A stretch of DNA of 64,000 nt from Heyndrickxia shackletonii. Lineage in GTDB: Bacteria > Bacillota > Bacilli > Bacillales > Bacillaceae_C. A program made the translations under genes and the position numbers. The stretch spans positions 2,093,908 to 2,157,907 of the forward strand of contig NZ_LJJC01000004.1 in assembly GCF_001420715.1 (NCBI RefSeq), written 5' to 3'. The notes under the pieces were generated by a model that saw nothing but the letters and a program-made list of their open reading frames with translations, was not told the origin of the DNA and made no database searches. Of the stretch, positions 25,187 through 33,982 are shown piece after piece (positions within the stretch are counted from its first letter, which is position 1; each line of letters begins with the position of its first letter).

Positions 25187-27350
25187 GAAAGTAAAAGAGG
25201 ATACTTATTTTACACTTAACAACCTTTTGAATTTACCAAAAGACGGAAAAATTCAGCTTGGAAAAGATAAAGAAGCGGTAAAGGCATACTTCTTAGAATA
25301 TGTTAACCCTAATACGGTGTTTTTTCATACTTTAGATGAAAAGCTGGATTATTTAATTGAGAATGATTATATAAAAGAAGATTTTTTAAATAAATATGAT
25401 CGGAAATTCGTTAAAAAATTATTCAAAGAAATCTATAGCAAGAAATTTCGTTTTCGCACATTTATGGGCGCCTATAAGTTCTATTCCCAATATGCAATGA
25501 AAACAGATGACGGTAATAGATTTTTAGAAAGATATGAAGATAGATTAGCTTTTAATGCACTTGCCTTAGCCGATGGGAATGAACAATTGGCTTTAGACCT
25601 AGCAGACGAATTAATTAATCAGCGCTATCAGCCAGCTACACCTACATTCTTGAATATTGGGAAAAAACGTGCAGGTGAAATGGTTTCTTGCTTCCTGTTA
25701 ACAGTATCAGATGATATGAACTCCATTGGCAGGAGTATAAATTCAGCACTACAGCTTTCGAAGCTTGGTGGGGGAGTCGGAATTAGCTTAAGCAACATTC
25801 GCGCGAACAACGATCCTATCAAAGGTGTTTACGGACTTGCCGATGGTGTAGTGCCTGTTATGAAGCTATTTGAAGATGCATTCTCGTATGCAAATCAAGG
25901 AGGGGCAAGGGATGGAGCAGGAGTAGTATATCTCAATATTTTTCATCCAGACGTAGTCGATTTCTTATCGGTTCGAAAAGAAAATGCTGATGAAAAAGTC
26001 CGTATTAAAACACTGTCGCTTGGCTTAGTTGTACCAGATAAATTCTATGAGTTAGTTAAAAAGAATGACTATATGTACTTATTTTCTCCACATGATGTAG
26101 AAAAAACGTATGGTAAACCATTTTCTTTTATTGACATCACGAAAGAATATGAAAACATGGTTGAAAATCCTAATATACGAAAATCAAAAATTAAAGCCAG
26201 GGATTTAGAGACGGAGATTAGTAATCTTCAGAATGAAAGCGGCTATCCTTATATTATTAACATTGATACTGCGAACCGCAGCAACCCAATTGATGGTAAA
26301 ATCATTATGTCTAATCTTTGTACAGAGATATTTCAAGTACAAAGAGATTCAGTAATAAACAATGATCAAACTTACGAATTTTTAGGAAATGACGTAAGCT
26401 GTAATTTAGGTTCTACAAATGTCACGAACTTAATGGCTTCTCCTGACTTTGGAAAATCGGTAAGAACAATGCTGCGTGCCTTAACGTTTGTTACAAATAA
26501 TTCTCAGATTGATGTTGTTCCTTCCGTTAGAAATGGGAATGATATGTACCATTCTGTTGGTCTAGGTGCAATGAATTTACATGGTTTCCTTGCAAAAAAT
26601 AAAATTCATTACGGATCACCTGAGGCATTGGAATTTACGGATATCTATTTTATGCTATTAAACTATTGGACTTTGGTTGAAAGCAATAATATTGCAATGG
26701 AAACAGGCAAGACTTTTTATGATTTTGAGAAATCCAAATATGCGACAGGTGAATACTTCGATATGTACTTGAATGAACCTGATTTTGCATTTAAATTTGA
26801 TAAAGTAAAAGAATTATTTAATGGAATTTTTATCCCGCATCACGAGGACTGGATTCGATTGAAAGAATCCGTAATGAAACACGGATTATATAACGCGTAC
26901 AGACTTGCTACAGCACCTACCGGATCGATCTCATATGTTAATGAAGCCACAGCTTCAATCCACCCAATTACGCAACGTATTGAGGAACGTACAGAAGGGA
27001 AACGCGGAAAAGTTTATTATCCGGCACCATATTTATCAGATGAAACAATCTCTTATTATGAATCTGCATATGATATTGACCAACGAAAAATTATTGACAC
27101 ATATGCAACAGCTCAAAAACATGTGGATCAAGGGTTAAGTATGACATTATTTATGAGATCAGAATTGCCAAGCGGGATTTATGAATGGAAAGAAAATAGT
27201 GAATTTCCTACAAAGAAAACAACTCGTGATTTAAATATTTTAAGAAACTATGCGTGGAAAAAAGGGGTTAAGTCTGTATATTACATTAGAACATTCACAG
27301 ATGACGGAAATGAAGTCGGAGCTAACTACTGTGAATCCTGTAGTATTTGA
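25164..27350 (+). CDS. nrdE: Class Ib ribonucleoside-diphosphate reductase, large subunit
   Basis: A 728-residue NrdE, the catalytic subunit reducing NDPs to dNDPs. It has no N-terminal ATP cone, as expected for class Ib. Visible hallmarks are the first active-site Cys in ELVSCFLL-type GEMVSCFLL, the SNLCTEIFQ segment with the thiyl-radical Cys, and the C-terminal redox pair CESCSI. Start TTG 25164 follows GGAAG by nine bases and lies within nrdI. Operon order H-I-E-F is classical. A second, unrelated-by-operon class I reductase is encoded at 48391-51711. Confidence 0.95.
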   Translation: MESPALSKKVKEDTYFTLNNLLNLPKDGKIQLGKDKEAVKAYFLEYVNPNTVFFHTLDEKLDYLIENDYIKEDFLNKYDRKFVKKLFKEIYSKKFRFRTFMGAYKFYSQYAMKTDDGNRFLERYEDRLAFNALALADGNEQLALDLADELINQRYQPATPTFLNIGKKRAGEMVSCFLLTVSDDMNSIGRSINSALQLSKLGGGVGISLSNIRANNDPIKGVYGLADGVVPVMKLFEDAFSYANQGGARDGAGVVYLNIFHPDVVDFLSVRKENADEKVRIKTLSLGLVVPDKFYELVKKNDYMYLFSPHDVEKTYGKPFSFIDITKEYENMVENPNIRKSKIKARDLETEISNLQNESGYPYIINIDTANRSNPIDGKIIMSNLCTEIFQVQRDSVINNDQTYEFLGNDVSCNLGSTNVTNLMASPDFGKSVRTMLRALTFVTNNSQIDVVPSVRNGNDMYHSVGLGAMNLHGFLAKNKIHYGSPEALEFTDIYFMLLNYWTLVESNNIAMETGKTFYDFEKSKYATGEYFDMYLNEPDFAFKFDKVKELFNGIFIPHHEDWIRLKESVMKHGLYNAYRLATAPTGSISYVNEATASIHPITQRIEERTEGKRGKVYYPAPYLSDETISYYESAYDIDQRKIIDTYATAQKHVDQGLSMTLFMRSELPSGIYEWKENSEFPTKKTTRDLNILRNYAWKKGVKSVYYIRTFTDDGNEVGANYCESCSI

Positions 27351-27361
27351 GGAGGATTTGA

Positions 27362-28324
27362 ATGACCACAGATTGGGAATTTTACGATGCAATAAACTGG
27401 AATGCTATCGAAGATATGTTAGATAAAATAACTTATGAAAAGCTTACAGAACAATTTTGGTTATCTACACGTATGCCTGTATCAAAAGATAAATCGGATT
27501 GGACAAAGCTCCCAGATGTTGAAAAACGGTTGGTAGAAAAAGTTTTTGGCGGTTTAACCATGTTAGACACTCTTCAATCAGAAAATGGAATTGATGCATT
27601 AAGAAAAGATGCAAAAACCCAACATGAAATCGCCGTTTTGAATAACATTCAGTTTATGGAGTCAGAACATGCCAGAAGCTATTCTTCCATTTTTAGTACA
27701 TTAAACACAAAGAGAGAGATTGAAGAAATATTTAGATGGGCAAGGGATAACGATCTTCTGCAAAATAAAGCACGCATGATCGATGAAGTGTACAAGAATG
27801 GAACTCCGCTGCAAAAGAAGGTGGCAAGTGTATTCTTAGAATCCTTCTTATTTTATTCCGGCTTTTATACACCGTTATATTATTTAGGAAAAGCGAAATT
27901 AATAAATGTAGCAGAAGTTATTAAACTTATAATACGTGACGAATCAGCGCACGGGGCATACATTGGCTATAAATTTAAAGTAGGATTTGACAAACTGTCC
28001 GATTCAGAAAAAGAAGAAATGAAATCATGGATATACACCTATTTATATAAACTTTATGAAAACGAAGTTAAATATACTGAAGCTCTATATGATGCAGTTG
28101 GTTGGACAGAAGATGTTAAAGTATTTCTTCGATATAATGCAAATAAAGCTTTAATGAATCTCGGCCTCTCGCCTTTATTTCCTGATACTGCTGATGACGT
28201 TAATCCTATAGTGATAAATGGTTTATCAACAGGTACAACGAATCACGACTTCTTTTCTACTGTAGGAAATGGTTATTTACTCTCTGTAGTTGAGGATATG
28301 AAAGATTCAGATTACGATTATTAA
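27362..28324 (+). CDS. nrdF: Class Ib ribonucleotide reductase, radical-generating small subunit
   Basis: A 320-residue ferritin-like R2 protein. Metal ligands are visible as Asp in MLDTLQ, E-S-E-H in FMESEHARSY (with the radical Tyr at the end), Glu in ESFLFYSGF and D-E-S-A-H in the last ligand pair. Ligand set and NrdI in the operon indicate a manganese- or iron-tyrosyl class Ib enzyme. GAGGAGG lies directly after the nrdE stop. A hairpin terminator follows. Confidence 0.94.
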   Translation: MTTDWEFYDAINWNAIEDMLDKITYEKLTEQFWLSTRMPVSKDKSDWTKLPDVEKRLVEKVFGGLTMLDTLQSENGIDALRKDAKTQHEIAVLNNIQFMESEHARSYSSIFSTLNTKREIEEIFRWARDNDLLQNKARMIDEVYKNGTPLQKKVASVFLESFLFYSGFYTPLYYLGKAKLINVAEVIKLIIRDESAHGAYIGYKFKVGFDKLSDSEKEEMKSWIYTYLYKLYENEVKYTEALYDAVGWTEDVKVFLRYNANKALMNLGLSPLFPDTADDVNPIVINGLSTGTTNHDFFSTVGNGYLLSVVEDMKDSDYDY

Positions 28325-28333
28325 TCATGTATA

Positions 28334-28366
28334 GGGGTTAGATAATATATCTAACCCCCGTCTTTT
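28334..28366 (+). terminator. Terminator after nrdF
   Basis: GGGGTTAGAT (28334-28343) pairs with ATCTAACCCC (28349-28358), followed by CGTCTTTTTT. Since dut starts 40 bases on with no obvious promoter of its own, partial read-through is likely. Confidence 0.8.
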
Positions 28367-28405
28367 TTATCTAGTTCATATAAATGAAAAGAAGGAGCAT
28401 ACATC

Positions 28406-28840
28406 ATGACATTACAAATTAAAATCAAATACTTTCATTCAGATTTACCAAAAATTAAGAAGATAGCTCAAGGGGATTGGATTGATTTACGTGCTGCACA
28501 AACAATTGAATTAAAAAAAGATGAATTTAAACTAATCCCTCTAGGAATTGCAATGGAGTTACCTGAAGGATATGAGGCACATATTGTTCCGCGTTCAAGT
28601 TCATTCAAAAACTTTGGGATTATTGAAACAAACTCTATGGGAGTTGTGGATGAATCATATAAAGGGGATAACGATCAATGGTTTTTTCCGGCATATGCCC
28701 TGAGAGATACGAAAATTGATTTCGGTGAACGTATATGTCAGTTTAGAATTTTCGAGAAAATGCCTGAAGTGGAATTAATAGAAGTTGACCACCTAGGTAA
28801 TGAAAATCGTGGTGGGCATGGCTCAACAGGTGTGAAATAA
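28406..28840 (+). CDS. dut: dUTP diphosphatase (YncF/YosS type)
   Basis: A 144-residue trimeric dUTPase, hydrolysing dUTP to dUMP and PPi. Motifs: GDWIDLRA (motif 1), [11 protein letters not shown] (motif 2), [14 protein letters not shown] (motif 3, uracil-binding hairpin), ERICQFRIF (motif 4) and the C-terminal glycine-rich GGHGSTGVK (motif 5). It is close in length and sequence to B. subtilis YncF and the SP-beta YosS, the Bacillus/phage-type enzyme. AAGGAG precedes the ATG. Placement beside nrdHIEF fits joint control of dNTP quality. Confidence 0.92.
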   Translation: MTLQIKIKYFHSDLPKIKKIAQGDWIDLRAAQTIELKKDEFKLIPLGIAMELPEGYEAHIVPRSSSFKNFGIIETNSMGVVDESYKGDNDQWFFPAYALRDTKIDFGERICQFRIFEKMPEVELIEVDHLGNENRGGHGSTGVK

Positions 28841-29067
28841 TAGGAATAACACTGAAAAATAATTTTCAATTGTTCGCCAAGTAGGTTGTAGAAGGAAACA
28901 ATCTCTACAAATATAACATTAAGTTTATTTAAAAATACTGATTAAGAGAAATTAAGAAACCTCCCGCAAATTTAATAAAGTGTTTACTTGTCAGGTGCAA
29001 AAAGGTAAATAACAAACCTAAACATATAGCTAGTCTCATAAATTTCACAACACAATTCGTATAGTTG

Positions 29068-29105
29068 AAAAGGCCTAGAGATGCATATATCTCTAAGCCT
29101 TTTTT
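29068..29105. terminator. Terminator downstream of dut
   Basis: Stem of 12 pairs with one mismatch (29071-29082 with 29089-29100), A run before and T run after. The 28841-29067 stretch before it has no gene. Confidence 0.75.
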
Positions 29106-29174
29106 AAATTTTCTTTAATTCACTATAACACCCGTAGCGTACAAGTTCATTTGAAGCTGAAGCAAGTTTGATAA

Positions 29175-29361
29175 ATAGGCGGAGAAATTTCCCTTAATGA
29201 GGAAATAGCACTGAAAACGGCTTAAATAGACGGAAAAATTCCGACTATTGACCCGAAAAACGTAGAAATAGGTAATTTTGCTTTGCATAATCGGAAAATT
29301 TCCGCTTATATCCCTCGAACCTAGCTCTATTCTACAGCTTAACCGGAAAATCTCCGCTTAT
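29175..29361. repeat. Cluster of four palindromic CGGAAAATTTCCG-type repeats
   Basis: Four ~21-23 bp units, each centred on a near-palindrome GCGGAAAATTTCCGC: 29175-29195, 29226-29248, 29287-29309, 29339-29361. Start-to-start spacing is 51, 61 and 52 bases, so they are roughly regular. Units are flanked by A/T (ATAG...TTAT) and the spacers are unrelated. Similar small palindromes occur between genes in several Bacillus genomes (from memory). No gene lies within 28841-29443. Confidence 0.7.
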
Positions 29362-29443
29362 TTTAAATATGACTTGTTCTAAATTAAGGATAAGACGACT
29401 TATGTTTCAAAAAATCAAATGAACCTCATTTAGAAGCGTTGCG

Positions 29444-30010
29444 TTATTTGTAATCGTTTGGATTGACTTGCATAGGTCCGTAAAATGAAGCGTCTGTATC
29501 TTGATAGTCCCACCATTCATTTTCATAACCCTCAAAGCCAGCTCTTGTCATAGCGTTGTGAAGAACTTGATAATGGTACTCCTGTAATGGGGTGCGAATA
29601 GCATTTCTTTTTGCGGCGTTACTGAAATCATCGAATTTACTTTGCATTTCTATTTCTTTTCCATCCATATCAGCCAGTGTCAAATCAAAGGTAACACCTT
29701 TTTCATGGCTATGGTTTGGATTAGGCGGTGCTACCCAAATCGGATCCGGATAAATCTCAAACATTTTCTTCTGAGCATAGGATGGCCGATAGGCATCCCA
29801 AATGATTATGCGAAATCCCTGTTTCTTCAGGATATTAGCCGCAATGCCTAATTTTTTTGCGGTTCCTACTCGAGCGACAGCTATTGAAAAGTCATATATT
29901 TTCTGTTTGGTAAAGTTGTCCGCAGTAGCGTATTTAAGATCAACAATTATACTATCGTCAATTTTTGTTATATTGATAAATTTCTTATCGTCCTCGGATA
30001 TTGTCACCAT
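29444..30010 (-). CDS. VanX-like D-Ala-D-Ala dipeptidase (peptidase M15D)
   Basis: A 188-residue zinc peptidase of the VanX/DdpX family, cleaving D-alanyl-D-alanine in the cytosol; no signal peptide. The first zinc motif is intact as HSHEKGVTFD (His...Asp seven apart) and Arg in AYRPS is conserved. The C-terminal motif reads EWWDY where VanX-type enzymes have E-W-W-H, so one histidine zinc ligand is replaced by Asp; activity is uncertain. Start: ATG 30010 has AGAAGGTG close upstream; a longer start at 30025 lacks a ribosome binding site. No vancomycin-resistance genes are adjacent, so recycling of cell-wall dipeptide is more likely. Confidence 0.78.
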   Translation of the reverse strand: MVTISEDDKKFINITKIDDSIIVDLKYATADNFTKQKIYDFSIAVARVGTAKKLGIAANILKKQGFRIIIWDAYRPSYAQKKMFEIYPDPIWVAPPNPNHSHEKGVTFDLTLADMDGKEIEMQSKFDDFSNAAKRNAIRTPLQEYHYQVLHNAMTRAGFEGYENEWWDYQDTDASFYGPMQVNPNDYK

Positions 30011-30025
30011 TACACCTTCTTCCAT

Positions 30026-30346
30026 ACTTATGTTTGAAAATTAGATAGACTCCCCCTGCAATTTTTTTTGCATCTTAGCAATTTTTTTGTAGTGCTTTAT
30101 TTTTCATACACTTCTCCCCCATTATCTCGCAATTTGAGATAATTTAAAAATAAAAAAATACTTTCTATATTATGTTAATAGTATCAATTTAAATAATTAT
30201 TTGATGTATTTCAAAGATTTATTTTTAGCCAAACCATTATTCGCTATGTTGGAAAATGTAAAAAATGAAAAAGTGGTTGCACTCCCCAGGATAAATTCGA
30301 TATTATTTTTTTGTGATTACCAATTAAAAGGGAGATCGAGAAAAAT
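30026..30346. other. Divergent intergenic region, no gene seen
   Basis: About 320 AT-rich bases between the dipeptidase and the secreted-peptide gene. GGGAG (30330-30334) is the ribosome binding site of the next gene, 12 bases before its ATG. No promoter could be chosen with confidence. Confidence 0.4.
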
Positions 30347-30742
30347 ATGTTATTAAAAAAGAAAGGTAAACTACTAAAATTTGTTGGGGCTTTAGTGTTT
30401 GCAGCATCTGTAGCAAGTTTATCACCAATTGCATCATCAGCTGCTAAAGGTAATTGGGTAGGTTCATCAACTGCTAATTCCATTTCCATTATGTCCTCAT
30501 CTAAACCAGATAAACACTGGGCAACTTACGACTATAAAGATATGAGTTCTTACCTTGCTAAACGAGTAGTAGCACATACGGATTGGAAAGGTATGTATCA
30601 CTATTCTAGAGCTAGATTTGAAAGTTCATTGGTAGGTATCGAAGGAGATAGCGGTAGAGTTTGGGGTATGGATAAAACTGTTGCATACAGTGGTTTTGTT
30701 GATCCTGCGTTTACAGTAGCCCATACATACTGGGGAAATTAA
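30347..30742 (+). CDS. Secreted ~98-residue peptide, possible bacteriocin or toxin
   Basis: A 131-residue precursor with a clear Sec signal peptide: basic LLKKKGKLLK, hydrophobic FVGALVFAASVASL, and an A-S-S-A-A cleavage region near residues 29-33. The predicted mature part (~98 residues) has no cysteines. It is rich in Ser, Tyr and Trp, with aromatic-glycine motifs such as HTDWKGMYHYSRARFE and a terminal HTYWGN. No family is recognised. It is followed by a hairpin and then two FtsX-like permeases and an ABC ATPase, the layout seen in lactococcin-972-type and other secreted-peptide loci, so a bacteriocin with an export or self-protection system is inferred. Confidence 0.65.
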   Translation: MLLKKKGKLLKFVGALVFAASVASLSPIASSAAKGNWVGSSTANSISIMSSSKPDKHWATYDYKDMSSYLAKRVVAHTDWKGMYHYSRARFESSLVGIEGDSGRVWGMDKTVAYSGFVDPAFTVAHTYWGN

Positions 30743-30760
30743 AGGACTAATATAGATAGT

Positions 30761-30793
30761 AAGATGGTCCTGTGACCATCTTATATCTTACTT
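30761..30793 (+). terminator. Partial terminator between the peptide and transporter genes
   Basis: AAGATGGTC (30761-30769) pairs with GACCATCTT (30774-30782), loop CTGT, followed by the T-rich ATATCTTACTTT. Its weak T tract suggests attenuation, giving more peptide than transporter mRNA. Confidence 0.5.
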
Positions 30794-30804
30794 TATAATA
30801 TATT

Positions 30805-31755
30805 ATGAAACTAAAATACTTTAATTCATATCCTAAATATTTCATATCTCTTATTGTTATTAATCTTTTTTGTCTTTCTATATTCTGGCTACTAGCTTAT
30901 ATGGATAATATAAATATGATCAATAACGGATATATAAATAGCAATTCTATATCCTTTACACTTAAGAAATCTCATTCATCTTTTACAGTTAATAAGGATA
31001 AATACATATTATTTCAGTTTAATACTTATTCCCCTTTTATTAAACACGTTCTAATTAGCGGCGACATACAACTTCCACCTATTAAATATGTGGATAAAGG
31101 AAAGACATTTTCAGAAGAAAGAAGTATTGCTGTTATCGGGAAGCAAGTGAAAAAAGATGCTATCCCATCAACAGTTAAAGTTATTGGATACTTTGATACA
31201 CCAAATTCATATAAACTAAATTCTGATGTATGGATCTTATCTAAGAGTCGAATTATTAATACTGGAAATGGTACTTCTTTTATATTTTCCACTCCAAAGC
31301 AAAATGCAAAGTCTGTTTTAAATAAGATTATTAAAACAGAGTCAATAAATATACTAGATCGTGAGGATTATGGAACGTATGCTCTTAAGTCTAATCAAAC
31401 TATCATTATTGCATTATATATAGTATTAATATTTTTAATCGCATTTTTTGTTTACATATGTACAAATTGGTTGTCACAGGATAAAAATTTAATCCGGATT
31501 TTATATCTATCGGGCAAACCTATCCTATCCATCTATTTTTTTATCTGGAAATGGAAGGTTCTTCCCTATAGTATCATCTCGTTCTTATTAATACTTATGG
31601 CTATTACTTTTGAAAAGTCTATAAGTAAATTTTGGTCTTACACATGGTTGACAGATACTGCATATATTTTTATTTTATTTCTCCTCTTTCTGAGTGTTTA
31701 TTGTTTATTTATCGTAACCTTCTATACAGCAGGAAAAGGTGGTAAAAGGTTTTGA
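30805..31755 (+). CDS. FtsX-like ABC permease subunit A
   Basis: A 316-residue membrane protein with MacB/FtsX-type topology: one N-terminal helix (about 11-33), an extracytoplasmic domain (about 35-195), then three helices (near 200-222, 250-270 and 285-310). No ribosome binding site is visible. A TATAAT sits at 30794-30799, only five bases before the ATG, so a transcript from it would be leaderless; otherwise translation depends on the upstream mRNA. The gene overlaps the next by four bases (TTGA). Forms with the following two genes an ABC system of the MacB/LolCDE type. Function beside the secreted peptide: export, immunity or bacteriocin resistance. Confidence 0.7.
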   Translation: MKLKYFNSYPKYFISLIVINLFCLSIFWLLAYMDNINMINNGYINSNSISFTLKKSHSSFTVNKDKYILFQFNTYSPFIKHVLISGDIQLPPIKYVDKGKTFSEERSIAVIGKQVKKDAIPSTVKVIGYFDTPNSYKLNSDVWILSKSRIINTGNGTSFIFSTPKQNAKSVLNKIIKTESINILDREDYGTYALKSNQTIIIALYIVLIFLIAFFVYICTNWLSQDKNLIRILYLSGKPILSIYFFIWKWKVLPYSIISFLLILMAITFEKSISKFWSYTWLTDTAYIFILFLLFLSVYCLFIVTFYTAGKGGKRF

Positions 31756-33041
31756 GAATTTTAGGAATCCTTTTTAAACAAAACAAAATTTTAAATTTAT
31801 TGGCTATTCTAGTCTCTATTCTTTTCTTTACACTTATTTTTGTTTTTGTAGTTAATGTTAACCAGACAAATATTGAAATAAAAACCACTAAGAACTTTGA
31901 GGGAAAAAATATATATCAAGTATCTGATAGCTTAATTGGAGAGAAGGAAAAGACTTTTTTTAAAAACACGAAGGGATACGACCTGTTGAATGAATTTAAC
32001 CATGAATTATCTCGTTCACATGAATTCACTTATTATACCGCTACATGGCAACCTATTGGTGTAGCAGGTTTTAAAGGGAATCATTCTTTTGACCCGAATT
32101 ACCAAATTAGCGGTCAGTCTACTCCTACTTACGAATTAAATAATAAAACTTATTCATTCGTATTAGCTATTCAAGCTAACAAAGCAGTATTTGATATAAA
32201 TAATCTACAAATAGATATGGGTAGACAATTTACTCAAGATGAATATAAGTATAAAGAGAATAGTTCACCTATTCCCGTTTTATTAGGTGGCCAGTATAGG
32301 GATTTATATCAAATCGGATCTAAGATAAATATTTTTCTATATAACAAAGAACTTAAAGGAAAAGTTATTGGCTTTTTAGAATCGCATCAAAAAATAATGA
32401 CTGCTAATCAGCCAGAATTGATTTTAGATAATTATATGATTTTGCCTGCGATTACATTTAGTGAAAATCCATCAAATTATTTGATGCATAATCCCAAAGA
32501 TGAATTATTTGTAAAAGCTTCTCTACTAGCTGGTACAGATAGTATATTATTAACTAAACAGTCACCTGTAAAAATCAGAAAAAAAACAGATCAAATTGCG
32601 GCGAAAACGGGGTTCCGTGATTTTCAACTAATCGGAGCTAGTAGTTTAGCAATAAATGCTTTAGTAAGTATGACAAAAACAAACATGTCTCTTATAGTTA
32701 TTGCTATAACTTTATTGTTTTTTATTACATTAATAACTTTTCTATATACACTACATTTAAAAATGAAGAAAAATATAGATTCGTATCTTGTATTGTTAAT
32801 CAGCGGTGCGAATATGTTGCATATTAAGAAATATGTTAGAGATGAATTTTTATTACTATCTTTAATAGGTACGATAATACCAATCATCCCGTTATTAATT
32901 TTAACCGGGTGGTCATTTTCTACCCTTCTAATTTATTTGTTCTTTAGTATAGGATGCATCCTAGTGATATCCCAATTGATTAAATACTATATAAATAAAG
33001 AATTCACAAATATTGATATTGTACAACATTTAAAGAGGTGA
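31752..33041 (+). CDS. FtsX-like ABC permease subunit B
   Basis: A 429-residue permease with the same four-helix FtsX plan as its neighbour: helix 1 at about 13-37, a large outside domain (about 40-310) and three C-terminal helices (about 312-336, 365-388, 392-412). It starts at TTG 31752 inside the previous stop codon region with AAAGGTGG upstream. The larger outside domain makes the transporter a heterodimer of unlike halves. The extracytoplasmic domain has no motif I could name. Confidence 0.75.
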   Translation: MRILGILFKQNKILNLLAILVSILFFTLIFVFVVNVNQTNIEIKTTKNFEGKNIYQVSDSLIGEKEKTFFKNTKGYDLLNEFNHELSRSHEFTYYTATWQPIGVAGFKGNHSFDPNYQISGQSTPTYELNNKTYSFVLAIQANKAVFDINNLQIDMGRQFTQDEYKYKENSSPIPVLLGGQYRDLYQIGSKINIFLYNKELKGKVIGFLESHQKIMTANQPELILDNYMILPAITFSENPSNYLMHNPKDELFVKASLLAGTDSILLTKQSPVKIRKKTDQIAAKTGFRDFQLIGASSLAINALVSMTKTNMSLIVIAITLLFFITLITFLYTLHLKMKKNIDSYLVLLISGANMLHIKKYVRDEFLLLSLIGTIIPIIPLLILTGWSFSTLLIYLFFSIGCILVISQLIKYYINKEFTNIDIVQHLKR

Positions 33042-33045
33042 TAAT

Positions 33046-33717
33046 ATGTCTCAAATTCAACTATGTAACATCTCAAAATCATTTCAAGGGTCATTTGTTT
33101 TTAAAAATGTTGATTTAAAAGGGGAAGCGGGACAAATTATTGCTATAAGAGGGAAAAGTGGGGTTGGAAAAAGTACTCTTCTTAATATTATTGCAGGCTT
33201 GGAACTTCCAACTTCCGGGAGTTATCAACTTGATGATATCAATATGGTGGAAAAAAATATTAATGAATTATCTCGTATTAGAGGAGAAAAAATAGGTTAT
33301 ATATCTCAATTCTCACCAATGGTTCCTAACTTGACGGCATTCGAAAATATCTGTATCCCACTCCTGTTGATTAAGCAAAACGATGATGTAACAGATTCTA
33401 GAATGAAAAGAATAGAGGAATTAAGTAAACTATTCGAAATACAGGACCTATTACATAAAAAAGTAAACAAATTATCTGGAGGAGAAATTCAAAGAGTGGG
33501 AATTATTCGTTCTTTGGTAAACGAACCATCTATCATAGTTGCAGATGAACCGACTGGATCATTAGATGATGAAACATCTTCCAATATTTTAGATTATTTT
33601 CATACATTGAAATTGGAAGGTATCCTTATTATTTTAGCTACCCATAGTAAAATGGTTTCAGATCATAGTGACATTGTTTATAATTTAACAAAAGATGGTC
33701 TAATACTAGAAAAATAA
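33046..33717 (+). CDS. ABC transporter ATPase of the MacB/LolD type
   Basis: A 223-residue nucleotide-binding protein: Walker A GKSGVGKST (about residues 36-44), Q-loop region ISQFSPM, signature LSGGEIQRVGI (about 142-152), Walker B IIVADEPTG and the H-loop LATHS. It is in one operon with the two permeases (4-base gap, GAGGTG five bases before ATG). The unit would be ATPase2-permeaseA-permeaseB. The sequence class matches bacteriocin and antimicrobial-peptide transporters as well as lipoprotein exporters. Confidence 0.88.
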   Translation: MSQIQLCNISKSFQGSFVFKNVDLKGEAGQIIAIRGKSGVGKSTLLNIIAGLELPTSGSYQLDDINMVEKNINELSRIRGEKIGYISQFSPMVPNLTAFENICIPLLLIKQNDDVTDSRMKRIEELSKLFEIQDLLHKKVNKLSGGEIQRVGIIRSLVNEPSIIVADEPTGSLDDETSSNILDYFHTLKLEGILIILATHSKMVSDHSDIVYNLTKDGLILEK

Positions 33718-33823
33718 AAACTGAACTTAGAACAGGAAGCATTAGCACACATTTTCGAGAGTTCACATTCTTATATTCTGTTATAATCACTACCCTTTAG
33801 GGGATATAATAAGTATATTACTT

Positions 33824-33850
33824 GACTCCATTTAGGGGTCTTTTTTTATT
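33824..33850 (+). terminator. Terminator of the peptide/ABC locus
   Basis: GACTCC (33824-33829) pairs with GGGGTC (33835-33840), loop ATTTA, then TTTTTTTATT. Confidence 0.7.
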
Positions 33851-33982
33851 GGCTGAAATTATATACATTAGGATATTATAGAAGTAAATGAAAGTTGCTT
33901 GTATATAAACCATACGGATTAGACACCCGTTCATCCCAATGCAAGCGGTGATCATTTATTAAATATTAAGGAAGTGTATACG

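Noticed and set aside
29175-29361. CRISPR array
   Set aside because: Repeats are palindromic and diverged (not near-identical), only four, and there are no cas genes.
30244-30489. Minus-strand frame opposite the secreted peptide
   Set aside because: It is the antisense of a signal peptide and has no ribosome binding site.
30347-33717. Lactococcin 972 family bacteriocin
   Set aside because: The genes around it are similar in layout, but the peptide lacks the Trp-Tyr-Gly and Ser/His patterns expected for that family, so the family name was not used.
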